From the NCBI RefSeq assembly GCF_033097505.1, contig NZ_AP028654.1, positions 1,136,001-1,200,000 on the forward strand: a stretch of DNA of 64,000 nucleotides. Direction: 5' to 3'. The stretch is from Helicovermis profundi (GTDB lineage Bacteria; Bacillota; Clostridia; Peptostreptococcales; Acidaminobacteraceae). The position numbers and the translations under genes are program-made. Shown here piece after piece: positions 1-7,938 of this stretch (its first letter is position 1; each line of letters opens with the position of its first letter). Below the pieces are notes generated by a model, which was given only the letters and a program-made list of their open reading frames with translations, searched no databases and was not told where the DNA came from.

Positions 1-1055
1 ACAGTTATTTGCAAGTGGTCGTACTAATGCATTTAAGATACCAGATTCACTAAGCATACCAGTTATAGCTGCGGCAGAAAATACAATTAAGAATGAACTA
101 ATCATACTCATAATTCCACCTCTATTTAATAATTTATCAATATAAGTAATTCCACTTTGAATTGAATAACCATCATAAATATAACCTAATAGTGAGTGTA
201 TAGTTTCTCCTTGTCTGAAAAATGCTAATATAAGTCCTGATGCCGTACCCGATAAAAGCGCCATAATTGGAGGGGCTTTTTTTATTAATAAGAAAATTAC
301 AACTGCTAATGGTAATAATTCAATAAAAGAAAAATTAAAAATACCACTTAAAGCGGTTACTGTGTTATTAACAATTGTAGGGTCATAACCTGTAGCATCA
401 AATTTAAATCCTAAGAAAGTAAAAAGTATAGCTGTCATTATATACGCAGGTATAGTTGTTAATGTCATATGTTTTACATGAGTCATTAGTGGAGTTCCAG
501 TTACTGCAGCTGCTAAATTTGTAGTATCTGAAAGAGGAGACATTTTATCGCCAAAAGCTGCACCTGAAATTACAGCTCCAGCTGTCATAGCAGGTGGTAC
601 ACCTAAAGCGTTTCCAATACCAATCATCGCAAGTCCAGCAGTACCAATAGTTCCCCATGATGTACCAGTAGCGAGTGAAGTAAAAGAAGTTACTAAAAGC
701 GCGGTTAAAAGAAAAGCTTTTGGTGAGATTAATTTAAGTCCAATTACAATTATTAGAGGAACAGTTCCACTTGCAATTAATGCTGCAACCATTGTTCCTA
801 CAATTAAAATTATAAAGTTTGCTTCTAAAGACTGCATTACTACTTTCCAACCAAAATCTTGAACTTCTTTGTAAGTATATCCTAATTTCATTACAAGAGG
901 AACTGTAAATATTAATGCGAGAATAAACATTGTTTCAATATTACCGCCAAAAAGTATTGCTCCTCCAAGTACAAATCCAAAAACAAGAAAAACAACCATC
1001 GCCGCGTAACCTAGTGAAATATCTTTTCCTTTTTCCAAAAATGATTCTGACATAT
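1..1055 (-). CDS. NhaC-family Na+/H+ (or substrate) antiporter, C-terminus beyond window
   Basis: The reverse strand reads from ATG at 1055 to the window edge without a stop (about 351 codons). The protein is a multi-spanning membrane transporter of the NhaC family (PF03553). The glycine-rich stretch GTSWGTIGTAG and the later GDKMSPLSDTTNLA are typical of the NhaC/MleN group. The family exchanges Na+ for H+ or couples ion flow to small-substrate transport. Before the IS110 insertion it would have lain about 190 bp downstream of lysA in the same direction. The NhaC superfamily includes the predicted lysine transporter LysW, so a lysine-related role is possible but only inferred. Confidence 0.85.
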
Positions 1056-1064
1056 AATCTTGTA

Positions 1065-1099
1065 TACTAAAAATATAAATTTTAGTATAACTCTCCTTT
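1065..1099 (-). promoter_or_regulatory. Hairpin between Shine-Dalgarno and start codon of the nhaC-like gene
   Basis: A strong Shine-Dalgarno AAAGGAGAG (1099-1091) lies about 35 nt before the ATG at 1055, too far for normal initiation. The stretch between them contains a perfect 9-bp inverted repeat, TATACTAAA/TTTAGTATA (1089-1081 with 1073-1065), with a 7-nt loop. Folding leaves 1 nt plus 9 nt, about 10 nt of effective spacing. No closer ribosome binding site is visible, which supports a looped-out arrangement. Confidence 0.6.
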
Positions 1100-1173
1100 C
1101 GTTTTATAATTTAATTTTTTCTTATATAATTTTAGTAATAAACATTGTGGATTATTCCATTTTTTCTATAGCT

Positions 1174-1320
1174 TGACTATTTTAAGGAGATTATAACCAC
1201 ATCTGTTACTTGTACAATTAATTAGCTAGTGAACGCATGACGTTTTATTTACAAGATTATTTGAAGTTTCAGATTGTGTGTTTTACCACTTGTTTATAAA
1301 ATATATAAGGAGGTTTTTTT
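1174..1320 (+). ncRNA. Candidate bridge RNA region of the first IS110 element
   Basis: IS110-group elements are known to encode a structured bridge RNA between the left end and the recombinase gene. This 147-nt stretch has no ORF. It contains TAGCTAG (1223-1229), repeated at the right end (2614-2620), and ends in a strong ribosome binding site AAGGAGG. Position and family are the only support for the RNA itself; I did not derive its fold. Confidence 0.4.
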
Positions 1321-2499
1321 ATGATCTTTGTCGGTATTGATGTAGCTTCTTCTAAGCATGACATCACAATTACTTCAAGTAATGGTGAGGTGCTCACCAA
1401 ATGTTTTACTATTCAAAATGATTTTGAGGGGTTTAAAAAACTCCGTATGCTAATTCTATCCCATACGGAGTCTATTGATGACATTCGTATAGGAATTGAA
1501 GAAACCGGAATATACTCTCAAAATATTTCTAATTTTCTTGCGTTACAAGGCTTTTATGTCTTAATGATTAATCCAGTATTAACAAGTAATAGTCGTAAAG
1601 CTCTTTCACCAAGACTGACTAAAACAGATCAAGTTGATGCTTATGCTATATGCAAGTACGTAGAATTTAATCATAAACGTCACAATTCCTATACACCTAC
1701 ATTATACATTTCAAATGAATTAAAGTCACTATCTAGAGCAAGAATTGAAGTTCAAAAAAAACTCAATAAAGCAAAAACTGAGTGGACACGACTACTAGAT
1801 ATTACTTTCCCAGAATTTAGACATCAATTTAATCAACATTCAAACTGGGTTTACAAACTTTTTTCTGATTATCCTACAACTATAAAAATTTCTAATATGC
1901 ATATTTCAACTCTTGAATCTATTATAAAATGCCGTGGTAATAGATTCGAAATAGCTAAAACAATTAAAACATTATCTAAAAACACAATCGGTAATGTTAA
2001 TATTACAAATGAAATACTGATTAATTCTACTCTTGAGGACATTTTTCATTACAAACGACAAATGGATAGATTTGAGATAGAAATAAACAAGATTATTGAT
2101 GCTCATTTTTCTTTCTTACTTAGTATACCTGGTGTTGGACATATTACTGCCGGCCTAATTGTCGGTGAAATCGGTGATATACATCGATTTGATCATCCTA
2201 AAAGCCTACTTGCTTTTGCAGGACTTGATCCTACAATATATCAGTCAGGTAACTTTATAGCTAAAAATTCTCATATATCTAAACGTGGATCAAGATATTT
2301 ACGTACTGCAATATTTACCGCTACTAAAGTAGCTATAATAAATTCTAAAATTAAAGATAACAAATTTAGAGATAAATATTTACTAAAGATCAAAGAAGGT
2401 AAACATCATAACTCGGCAATTTGCCATGCTGCAAAAAATATGTCAAATACTATTTACGCGATTATGAAAACTGGTATTGCATTTAATAATTTATTGTAG
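1321..2499 (+). CDS. IS110-family DEDD transposase/recombinase
   Basis: The 392-aa protein has the two IS110 domains. The N-terminal RuvC-like DEDD domain (PF01548) shows D7 in GIDVA, E60/E61 in IEETG and D103/D106 in KTDQVDA. The C-terminal Transposase_20 domain (PF02371) has the IPGVG helix-hairpin-helix motif near 269 and the catalytic serine S309 in YQSGNF. All catalytic residues are present and the frame is open, so the gene looks functional. Start ATG follows AAGGAGG at 7-8 nt. The protein inserts and excises its own element, guided by the element's RNA in studied members. It differs clearly in sequence from the second transposase in the window. Confidence 0.95.
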   Translation: MIFVGIDVASSKHDITITSSNGEVLTKCFTIQNDFEGFKKLRMLILSHTESIDDIRIGIEETGIYSQNISNFLALQGFYVLMINPVLTSNSRKALSPRLTKTDQVDAYAICKYVEFNHKRHNSYTPTLYISNELKSLSRARIEVQKKLNKAKTEWTRLLDITFPEFRHQFNQHSNWVYKLFSDYPTTIKISNMHISTLESIIKCRGNRFEIAKTIKTLSKNTIGNVNITNEILINSTLEDIFHYKRQMDRFEIEINKIIDAHFSFLLSIPGVGHITAGLIVGEIGDIHRFDHPKSLLAFAGLDPTIYQSGNFIAKNSHISKRGSRYLRTAIFTATKVAIINSKIKDNKFRDKYLLKIKEGKHHNSAICHAAKNMSNTIYAIMKTGIAFNNLL

Positions 2500-2696
2500 T
2501 TTCATCTAATACAATTTATATTTTCTTTTAGAAGACCTTGTCTTCTTATTAAGTATGCTCAAAATTCTATTTTATCATTTAAAAAAAGCATCATTTATTT
2601 CTTGACTTTTGTATAGCTAGCTCCTTTTGATAATATAGTAATAATACAATTTTCTAAAATATTTATAATCTATTTATATAGATTAATAAATCATAG

Positions 2697-3956
2697 TTAA
2701 ATTTCTCTATTAATCATCTCTTCGTACGATTGCCTTTTTACAATAATGCGATCTTCACCATTTTTTATCATTACTACTGCAGGAATTGGAAGTTTGTTAT
2801 AGTTATTTGACATTGAATAGTTATATGCACCTGTGCTTTTAACTACAAGAAGATCACCTTTTTTTACTTGGGGAACTTCTAAATCTTTAATTAATATATC
2901 TCCTGATTCACAACATTTTCCAGCTATTGTTACGATTTCATTTTTTTCGATATTTGATTTATTTGCAATTAGTGCTTCATATTTTGCTTGATATAGTGCT
3001 GGCCTTGGATTATCAGGCATTCCACCATTAATACCAGCGTAAGTGCTTAAGCCTGGAGCATTTTTAATATTTCCAATTTCATAAATAGTAATCCCCGATT
3101 CTCCTACAATCCATCTTCCAGGTTCAATAATAACAAGAGGCATATCTAAATTTTTATCATTAGTTCCAGTTTTTATTAATTCCATAATTGCATCAGTAAA
3201 ATAAGAAATATTTTTACGATTATTAGAATCAGCATATTTAATTCCAAATCCACCACCAACATTTAATTCTTTTGTAGTAAAATTAAGGTCATTTTTAGCT
3301 TTTTGCATTGTGTTTAGTAAAATTGTAGTAGCTTTTAGATGTGAATCATTATTATCTAATTGTGAACCAACGTGAAAATGAAAGCCTGCAAGATTAATGA
3401 ATTCAGAATCTGTTGCAATTTTAATTGCCTTATACAAAATTTCTTCATTAAGAGATATACCAAATTTTGAATTAATATCGCCTGTAGAAATATAGCTATG
3501 AGTATGACTATCAACGCCTGGAGTAATTCTAAAAAGAATTTTAGTGATTTTTGATTTTAATTTACTTAATTCAATAATTTGTTCGAGTTCACTTATATTA
3601 TCAACTACGATTCTTCCAACATTATTATCTATAGCAAGGGTAAGCTCATCAAGTGATTTGTTATTTCCATGGAAAATTATTTTTTGACTTGGAAAATTTA
3701 CACTTAATGCTGTAAATAGTTCTCCTCCTGAAACAACATCAAGTCCCAGACCTTCTTTAGCAATTATTCTACACATAGTTTTGGTATTGAAAGCTTTTCC
3801 AGCATAAACGGCAAAAGTATTTTCATATTTATTTAAAAAATCTTTTTTTATTTCCTCACATCTTTCAATAATATAATCCTCTGACATAACATATAAAGGT
3901 GTACCATATTTTTTTGCAAGATATACGGTATCAACTCCGTAAAAATTATAATTCAT
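2697..3956 (-). CDS. lysA: Diaminopimelate decarboxylase
   Basis: A PLP fold-type III enzyme of 419 aa, the usual LysA length. PLP lysine K54 lies in YAGKAF, HFHVGSQ is at 193-199, a GGGFG phosphate loop near 234, EPGRWIV near 281 and the substrate-binding CESGD near 350. It converts meso-diaminopimelate to L-lysine and CO2 in the cytoplasm. ATG follows AAGGAGG at 9 nt. A consensus sigma-54 promoter lies 63 bp upstream and a 14-bp activator palindrome about 105 bp further up. So it is probably used here to turn scavenged mDAP into lysine, not only for housekeeping biosynthesis. No dap biosynthesis genes are adjacent. Confidence 0.92.
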   Translation of the reverse strand: MNYNFYGVDTVYLAKKYGTPLYVMSEDYIIERCEEIKKDFLNKYENTFAVYAGKAFNTKTMCRIIAKEGLGLDVVSGGELFTALSVNFPSQKIIFHGNNKSLDELTLAIDNNVGRIVVDNISELEQIIELSKLKSKITKILFRITPGVDSHTHSYISTGDINSKFGISLNEEILYKAIKIATDSEFINLAGFHFHVGSQLDNNDSHLKATTILLNTMQKAKNDLNFTTKELNVGGGFGIKYADSNNRKNISYFTDAIMELIKTGTNDKNLDMPLVIIEPGRWIVGESGITIYEIGNIKNAPGLSTYAGINGGMPDNPRPALYQAKYEALIANKSNIEKNEIVTIAGKCCESGDILIKDLEVPQVKKGDLLVVKSTGAYNYSMSNNYNKLPIPAVVMIKNGEDRIIVKRQSYEEMINREI

Positions 3957-4018
3957 TATTAATTGCCTCCTTATAGACGATTATTGATAAAAAAATTAAT
4001 TTGAACATTTATTAATAA

Positions 4019-4034
4019 AGCAAATATTATGCCA
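4019..4034 (-). promoter_or_regulatory. Sigma-54 (-24/-12) promoter of lysA
   Basis: The minus strand reads TGGCATAATATTTGCT. GG (4033-4032) and GC (4021-4020) are separated by exactly 10 nt as the sigma-54 consensus requires. It lies 63 bp before the lysA start and reads towards it, with the activator palindrome at 4138-4151 upstream. Confidence 0.8.
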
Positions 4035-4137
4035 AAAAAATAAATAAGATTTTATATAAATAAATGTGTATTTTACAAAGGTAAAGGGTTTTAAAATAAA
4101 ATTACAAAAAAGAAGCAATATATTTTAAAAAAAATAA

Positions 4138-4151
4138 TCCGAAATATCGGA
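4138..4151. promoter_or_regulatory. Upstream activator site for the sigma-54 regulator (lysA copy)
   Basis: TCCGAAATATCGGA is a near-perfect 14-bp dyad located about 105 bp upstream of the lysA sigma-54 promoter. Three related 14-mers lie upstream of the oppA sigma-54 promoter, which makes it the likely binding site of the activator encoded at 7939-9792. Confidence 0.65.
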
Positions 4152-4225
4152 TTAAAAATAAGCTTATAATATAAAAAAATAACTTTTAATAGTGTTTTTA
4201 TATGTGATAGTAAAGAAGTATAGTC

Positions 4226-4276
4226 AAAAATATCGTAGTCCGGAATTCTGAACAAAATCCAAAATTCCGGACTACG
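4226..4276 (-). terminator. Intrinsic terminator-like hairpin upstream of lysA control region
   Basis: A perfect 14-bp stem CGTAGTCCGGAATT / AATTCCGGACTACG (4234-4247 and 4263-4276), GC-rich for this genome, is followed on the minus strand by a short ATTTTT run. It would stop minus-strand transcripts from the amidohydrolase operon before the lysA control region. It is separate from the 139-bp repeat next to it. Confidence 0.5.
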
Positions 4277-4301
4277 GCAAGAAATGCAATTAAATATATT
4301 A

Positions 4302-4440
4302 TTTATCCGATGCCTTAGAGTTCTAATATCCCCACTTCTAAAAAAAGTGGGGGGTAAAGAACTCTAAAAAGGCCCTGGATTATGTTTTCTAAGATTCAGT
4401 GGGAGTAAAAACTCCCTCTGAATCTTAGAAATTCATTTAT
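4302..4440 (-). repeat. 139-bp two-hairpin dispersed repeat, copy A
   Basis: Minus-strand copy of a repeat also found at 38738-38876 and 43409-43547, all exactly 139 bp. It runs from ATAAATGAATTTC to GGCATCGGATAAA. It folds into two hairpins: one with arms CTAAGATTCAG/CTGAATCTTAG around GGGAG-TTTTT-CTCCC, and one with arms TTAGAGTTCT/AGAACTCTAA and a C-run/G-run core. This copy overlaps the end of the M20 amidohydrolase gene, so the repeat supplies its TAA stop codon (4439-4437). Confidence 0.9.
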
Positions 4441-5606
4441 GATTGTAATAAATTTAGAGCAGTCTTAACTTGCATTAATATGCCTGTTTTAATACAATTT
4501 TCATCAACGTCAAAATTGTTGTTGTGAAGTGATGTGCTAAGATTTTCTTTTTTGCATCCTAAGTGGAAAAAAGCACCTGGAACTCTATTGGAGAAATATG
4601 AAAAATCTTCAACTCCAAGACTAGGAAAGTCTTTAAATACAATATTTTCTTCTCCGATATTTTCGATTGCAGTATTATATAATACTTTAACCACTTCGTC
4701 GTTATTGATTAATGGTTCATATCCGTTTTCAATTATTACTTTAGAATCACCACCGAATGCTTTTGCAGTATATTCAGCAATTTCCCTGATTTTTTTATGA
4801 GTAAATTCTCTTGTTTTGGAATCTAAAGTTCGAAGAGTTCCACTTAAAATAACTTCATCAGCAATAATATTAGTTTTACTTCCACCATTTATAGTTCCAA
4901 AAGATAAAACAGCTGAATTTAGAGGAGATATATTTCTACTAATTAAAGTTTGCATAGATACAATAATATGACTTGCTATAAGGATTGCATCTATAGATGT
5001 TTCTGGATAAGCACCATGTCCGCTTTTTCCGCTAACTATTATTTTTATTGTATCTGATGCAGCGTTTAATTTACCATATTTAAGTTCGATTTTACCTGTT
5101 TTCAAATATGGCATAACGTGAAGGCCAAGAACGTAATCTACCTTAGGACTTTTAAGACAATTTTCTTCAATCATAGGAAGGGCACCACCAGTGGTTTCTT
5201 CAGCAGGTTGAAAAAATAACTTAACATTTCCAGAAAATTTATCTTTAAGATTGTTTAGTATTTTCGCACTTCCAAGAAGTATTGCAGTATGTACATCATG
5301 ACCACATGCGTGCATTACGTTTTTTGATATTGATTTAAATGGAAGATCAGTTTTTTCTTCTAAAGGAAGCGCATCAATATCCGCTCTAAGTGCAATAGTT
5401 TTTTCGCTATTTGATATTCCACTAATAATACCAAGTACACCCGTATTTGCAATAGTTCTATTTTCAATATTATTGCTGTTGAGAAAGTTTACTATTTTTT
5501 TATTAGTGTTATATTCTTGATTGCTTAATTCTGGATTCATATGAATAAATCGTCTAATTTCAATGATTTCATCATATATTTCGTCTATCATTTTTTTGAT
5601 ATCCAT
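4437..5606 (-). CDS. M20D-type amidohydrolase / N-acyl amino acid hydrolase
   Basis: A 389-aa zinc peptidase-like protein of the M20D group (aminoacylase, hippurate hydrolase, N-acetyl-diaminopimelate deacetylase relatives). The metal and active-site residues are visible as HACGHDVHT (C101, H103, D104, H106) and QPAEE (E136/E137). No signal peptide, so cytoplasmic. The exact substrate cannot be read from the sequence. Its place in the minus-strand operon with the S66 carboxypeptidase and alanine racemase suggests an amino-acid or peptide derivative from cell-wall breakdown, perhaps an N-acylated one. ATG follows AAAGGAG. The last codon and the stop lie at the edge of repeat copy A, so the gene's end may have been reset when the repeat arrived. 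Confidence 0.85.
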   Translation of the reverse strand: MDIKKMIDEIYDEIIEIRRFIHMNPELSNQEYNTNKKIVNFLNSNNIENRTIANTGVLGIISGISNSEKTIALRADIDALPLEEKTDLPFKSISKNVMHACGHDVHTAILLGSAKILNNLKDKFSGNVKLFFQPAEETTGGALPMIEENCLKSPKVDYVLGLHVMPYLKTGKIELKYGKLNAASDTIKIIVSGKSGHGAYPETSIDAILIASHIIVSMQTLISRNISPLNSAVLSFGTINGGSKTNIIADEVILSGTLRTLDSKTREFTHKKIREIAEYTAKAFGGDSKVIIENGYEPLINNDEVVKVLYNTAIENIGEENIVFKDFPSLGVEDFSYFSNRVPGAFFHLGCKKENLSTSLHNNNFDVDENCIKTGILMQVKTALNLLQS

Positions 5607-5692
5607 AAAAACTCCTTTTGATCTATTAAGTTGTTAATATTATATTTTGAGTTAGCGTTTTTTTGATCCTATTCTTTGAAATTAAAATCTAT

Positions 5693-6841
5693 TTAGAGCA
5701 AATCATTTTTGATTTTTAATATTTTATTGTTCTTAATATATATTTTAGGTACTCTTTTTGTAAATCTAGATACTATTTCATTTTTATTTGTTTGGCTAAG
5801 TAAAGCAATTTCATCAAGGGACATTGAATTATTTGTTCCATCCGAAATTATTATTACATTATCATTTTCATTTAGATTTTTAATATCTGTTAAATCTATC
5901 ATACATTGATCCATACAAATAACTCCAACTATGGGTGCTTTTTGATTATTTATTGTTACAAATCCTCTTTGGTACATGTTTCTAGGATACCCATCTGCAT
6001 ATCCAAAAGGAAGTGTTCCAATTTTTGAGTTTCGTTTTGCTACCCATCTCATGCCATAACTAATTGATTCTCCTTTTTTTAATTTCTTTACAAAAGATAA
6101 TTTTGTGTGAAAAGATAAAACTTGTTTAAGATTTAGAATTCCTCTTTCTTCAGATTCTAAACCATATATTAATGCGCCTATTCTAACCATTGACATTTGA
6201 AATTCTGGATAAAGAACACTTGATATACTATCGCAAATATGTTTATATTTAAAACTTATATTTTCAAGTTCTAGTCTAGATATTAATAAATTTAATTGAT
6301 CAAATTGCTTTTGATCACTTTCTTTATTTTTTAAAGCCAAGTGTGAAAATATGCCTATAACATTTAAATTTTTTAATTTACTTATTTCTTTAACTATACT
6401 TAAAGTATCTGAGTTTATTTTAATTCCTAATCGATTAAATCCTGTATCAATTTTAATATGAATATTAATAGTTTTATTATGTTTTAGAGATAAATCATTT
6501 AAAAGTTTTGCTTGCTCTAAAGTGAAAATTGTGCATTCTAAATCATTTTCAACAATTGCATTTAAATATTCATTTGGAGTATGCCCCATAATTAGTACAT
6601 TAAAATTTTGATTGTAAGTTTTTAATTCAATTCCTTCAAGTAGTGTAGAAACTAAAAAATAATTTACACCATTATCATATAAGGCATTTGCTATTTCAAT
6701 GGATCCATGTCCGTATGCATCAGCTTTTAATACAGCAGATAATGTAGTATTTTTGTTTAAAAAGTTCCTTATTTCATTAACATTATGAATTAAATTATCT
6801 AAATTTATTTTTAAGTGAGTATGTCTATAAATTTTATTCAT
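5693..6841 (-). CDS. alr: Alanine racemase
   Basis: A 382-aa fold-type III PLP enzyme of normal length. K39 in LKADAYGHG binds PLP and Y262 in SISYGMRW is the second catalytic base. GTLPFGYADGYPR and CMDQCMIDLT are family signatures. It interconverts L- and D-alanine in the cytoplasm. It lies 10 nt after the S66 LD-carboxypeptidase gene in one operon, which fits conversion of the D-Ala that enzyme releases to usable L-Ala. It may be an extra, catabolic alr in addition to a housekeeping copy elsewhere; that cannot be judged from this window. ATG follows GAGGAG. Confidence 0.93.
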   Translation of the reverse strand: MNKIYRHTHLKINLDNLIHNVNEIRNFLNKNTTLSAVLKADAYGHGSIEIANALYDNGVNYFLVSTLLEGIELKTYNQNFNVLIMGHTPNEYLNAIVENDLECTIFTLEQAKLLNDLSLKHNKTINIHIKIDTGFNRLGIKINSDTLSIVKEISKLKNLNVIGIFSHLALKNKESDQKQFDQLNLLISRLELENISFKYKHICDSISSVLYPEFQMSMVRIGALIYGLESEERGILNLKQVLSFHTKLSFVKKLKKGESISYGMRWVAKRNSKIGTLPFGYADGYPRNMYQRGFVTINNQKAPIVGVICMDQCMIDLTDIKNLNENDNVIIISDGTNNSMSLDEIALLSQTNKNEIVSRFTKRVPKIYIKNNKILKIKNDLL

Positions 6842-6851
6842 TTTTACTCCT

Positions 6852-7799
6852 CTATAATGGTTTAATATTACTGTTTTCTAAAAATGTTATTGTTTTCTTG
6901 CTAGCATCTAGTTCTATATCAACTCCAAATGGTATAGTTGGCTGTGGATAGTTATGTCCAGCTCTAAAGTTTGATATAGTTGGTTTATTATATGGAACAA
7001 TAATTTCATTAAAAATAAGGTCTAAATTTAAATCCTTTTGAACACCATTTCTAAAATCGGGTTTGCAATTAGAAAATGTACCTAAGATTATTCCTGAACA
7101 ATCTTTAAATTTGTTTGCAAGTGCTAAAGAAGTTAGCATTCTATCAATTTTATAATTTAGTTCTCCAACTTCTTCGATAAAGAGTATTTTTCCCTTAACG
7201 TCGATTTCATAAGGTGAACCTAGCGTTGAAACTAATAGTGATAGATTTCCTCCAATAATTTTACCATTTGAGACACCGTCGACTAAAGTTTCTATTTTTT
7301 CATTTTCAGGATTTTCTAATAAATTTAGTGAATCGTAAGAAAATAATGCTTTTTTTAAATACTTTAGGGTATATTCGTCTAAAACACCTAGTAATCCAGC
7401 TGCTGCCATAGGTCCATGATAAGTTACCATATTGCATTTTTTTGCAAATGCAATATGAAGTGCTGTTATATCACTATATCCTATAAAAATTTTAGGATTA
7501 TTTTTTATGATATCGTAGTTTAGAAGTGTGAGTAATCTTGGTGTACCGTATCCACCTTTTAAACATATAATTCCTTTTATTGATGGATCAAGAAAAGCGT
7601 CATTAATATCTTTTGCTCTAATTGCATCAATGCCCGAAAAATGTCCATGTTTTTCGTAGCAACTTGGAAATATTACTGGAGACAGTCCTAATTTTTTAAT
7701 TGCAATTTTTACTTTTTCTATATTTTTTATTTCAGTAGGTGAAGCTGGCGCTATTATTGCAATTTTATCATTAGTTTTTAAAGCGTAAGGTTTATTCAT
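6852..7799 (-). CDS. ldcA: S66 family LD-carboxypeptidase (LdcA/MccF type)
   Basis: A 315-aa serine peptidase of family S66. The nucleophile S109 lies in IGYSDIT, the glutamate E209/E210 in LFIEEVGE and the histidine H282 in RAGHNYPQP, the full Ser-Glu-His triad. Known members remove the terminal D-Ala from murein tetrapeptides (LdcA, YkfA) or cleave microcin C (MccF). No signal peptide, so it acts on imported peptides in the cytoplasm. It is first in a minus-strand operon with alr and the M20 hydrolase. A perfect sigma-54 promoter lies 56 bp upstream, and it is divergent from the activator gene. Context favours the murein-peptide role over microcin immunity. Confidence 0.88.
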   Translation of the reverse strand: MNKPYALKTNDKIAIIAPASPTEIKNIEKVKIAIKKLGLSPVIFPSCYEKHGHFSGIDAIRAKDINDAFLDPSIKGIICLKGGYGTPRLLTLLNYDIIKNNPKIFIGYSDITALHIAFAKKCNMVTYHGPMAAAGLLGVLDEYTLKYLKKALFSYDSLNLLENPENEKIETLVDGVSNGKIIGGNLSLLVSTLGSPYEIDVKGKILFIEEVGELNYKIDRMLTSLALANKFKDCSGIILGTFSNCKPDFRNGVQKDLNLDLIFNEIIVPYNKPTISNFRAGHNYPQPTIPFGVDIELDASKKTITFLENSNIKPL

Positions 7800-7854
7800 A
7801 ATAGTTCTCCTTATTTTAGTAATTTTTAATATTTATTATTTAAACTAATAATAT

Positions 7855-7870
7855 AGCATATTTCGTGCCA
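7855..7870 (-). promoter_or_regulatory. Sigma-54 (-24/-12) promoter of the ldcA-alr-M20 operon
   Basis: The minus strand reads TGGCACGAAATATGCT, with GG and GC 10 nt apart, ending 56 bp before the ldcA start. This is the best match of the three sigma-54 promoters (TGGCAC at -24). No copy of the 14-bp palindrome is visible just upstream, where the divergent activator gene begins. Confidence 0.78.
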
Positions 7871-7938
7871 AATTTCATTTAAATTTCAAATAGAACTATA
7901 TTAAAAATAATGATATATTAAAAAGAGGGGGTGAAGAA

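Larger units (their letters stand above)
1172..2618 (+). mobile_element. IS110-family insertion sequence (first copy)
   Basis: The element carries one DEDD transposase gene flanked by noncoding ends of about 150 and 120 bp. The 7-mer TATAGCT occurs at both presumed junctions (1167-1173 and 2612-2618), which fits the CT core dinucleotide typical of the group. No terminal inverted repeats are seen, as expected. The right end shares AGTATGCTCA and a following TTGACT with the second IS110 element in this window. The exact ends are inferred from these matches. It sits between lysA and the nhaC-like gene, which point the same way. Confidence 0.6.

Noticed and set aside
3957-4436. Lysine riboswitch (L-box) before lysA
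   Set aside because: No L-box conserved segments; the region is explained by a sigma-54 promoter, an activator palindrome, a hairpin and the 139-bp repeat.
4302-4440. Target-site duplication ATAAA around the 139-bp repeat
   Set aside because: ATAAA occurs at both ends of all three copies at different sites, so it belongs to the element rather than to the target.
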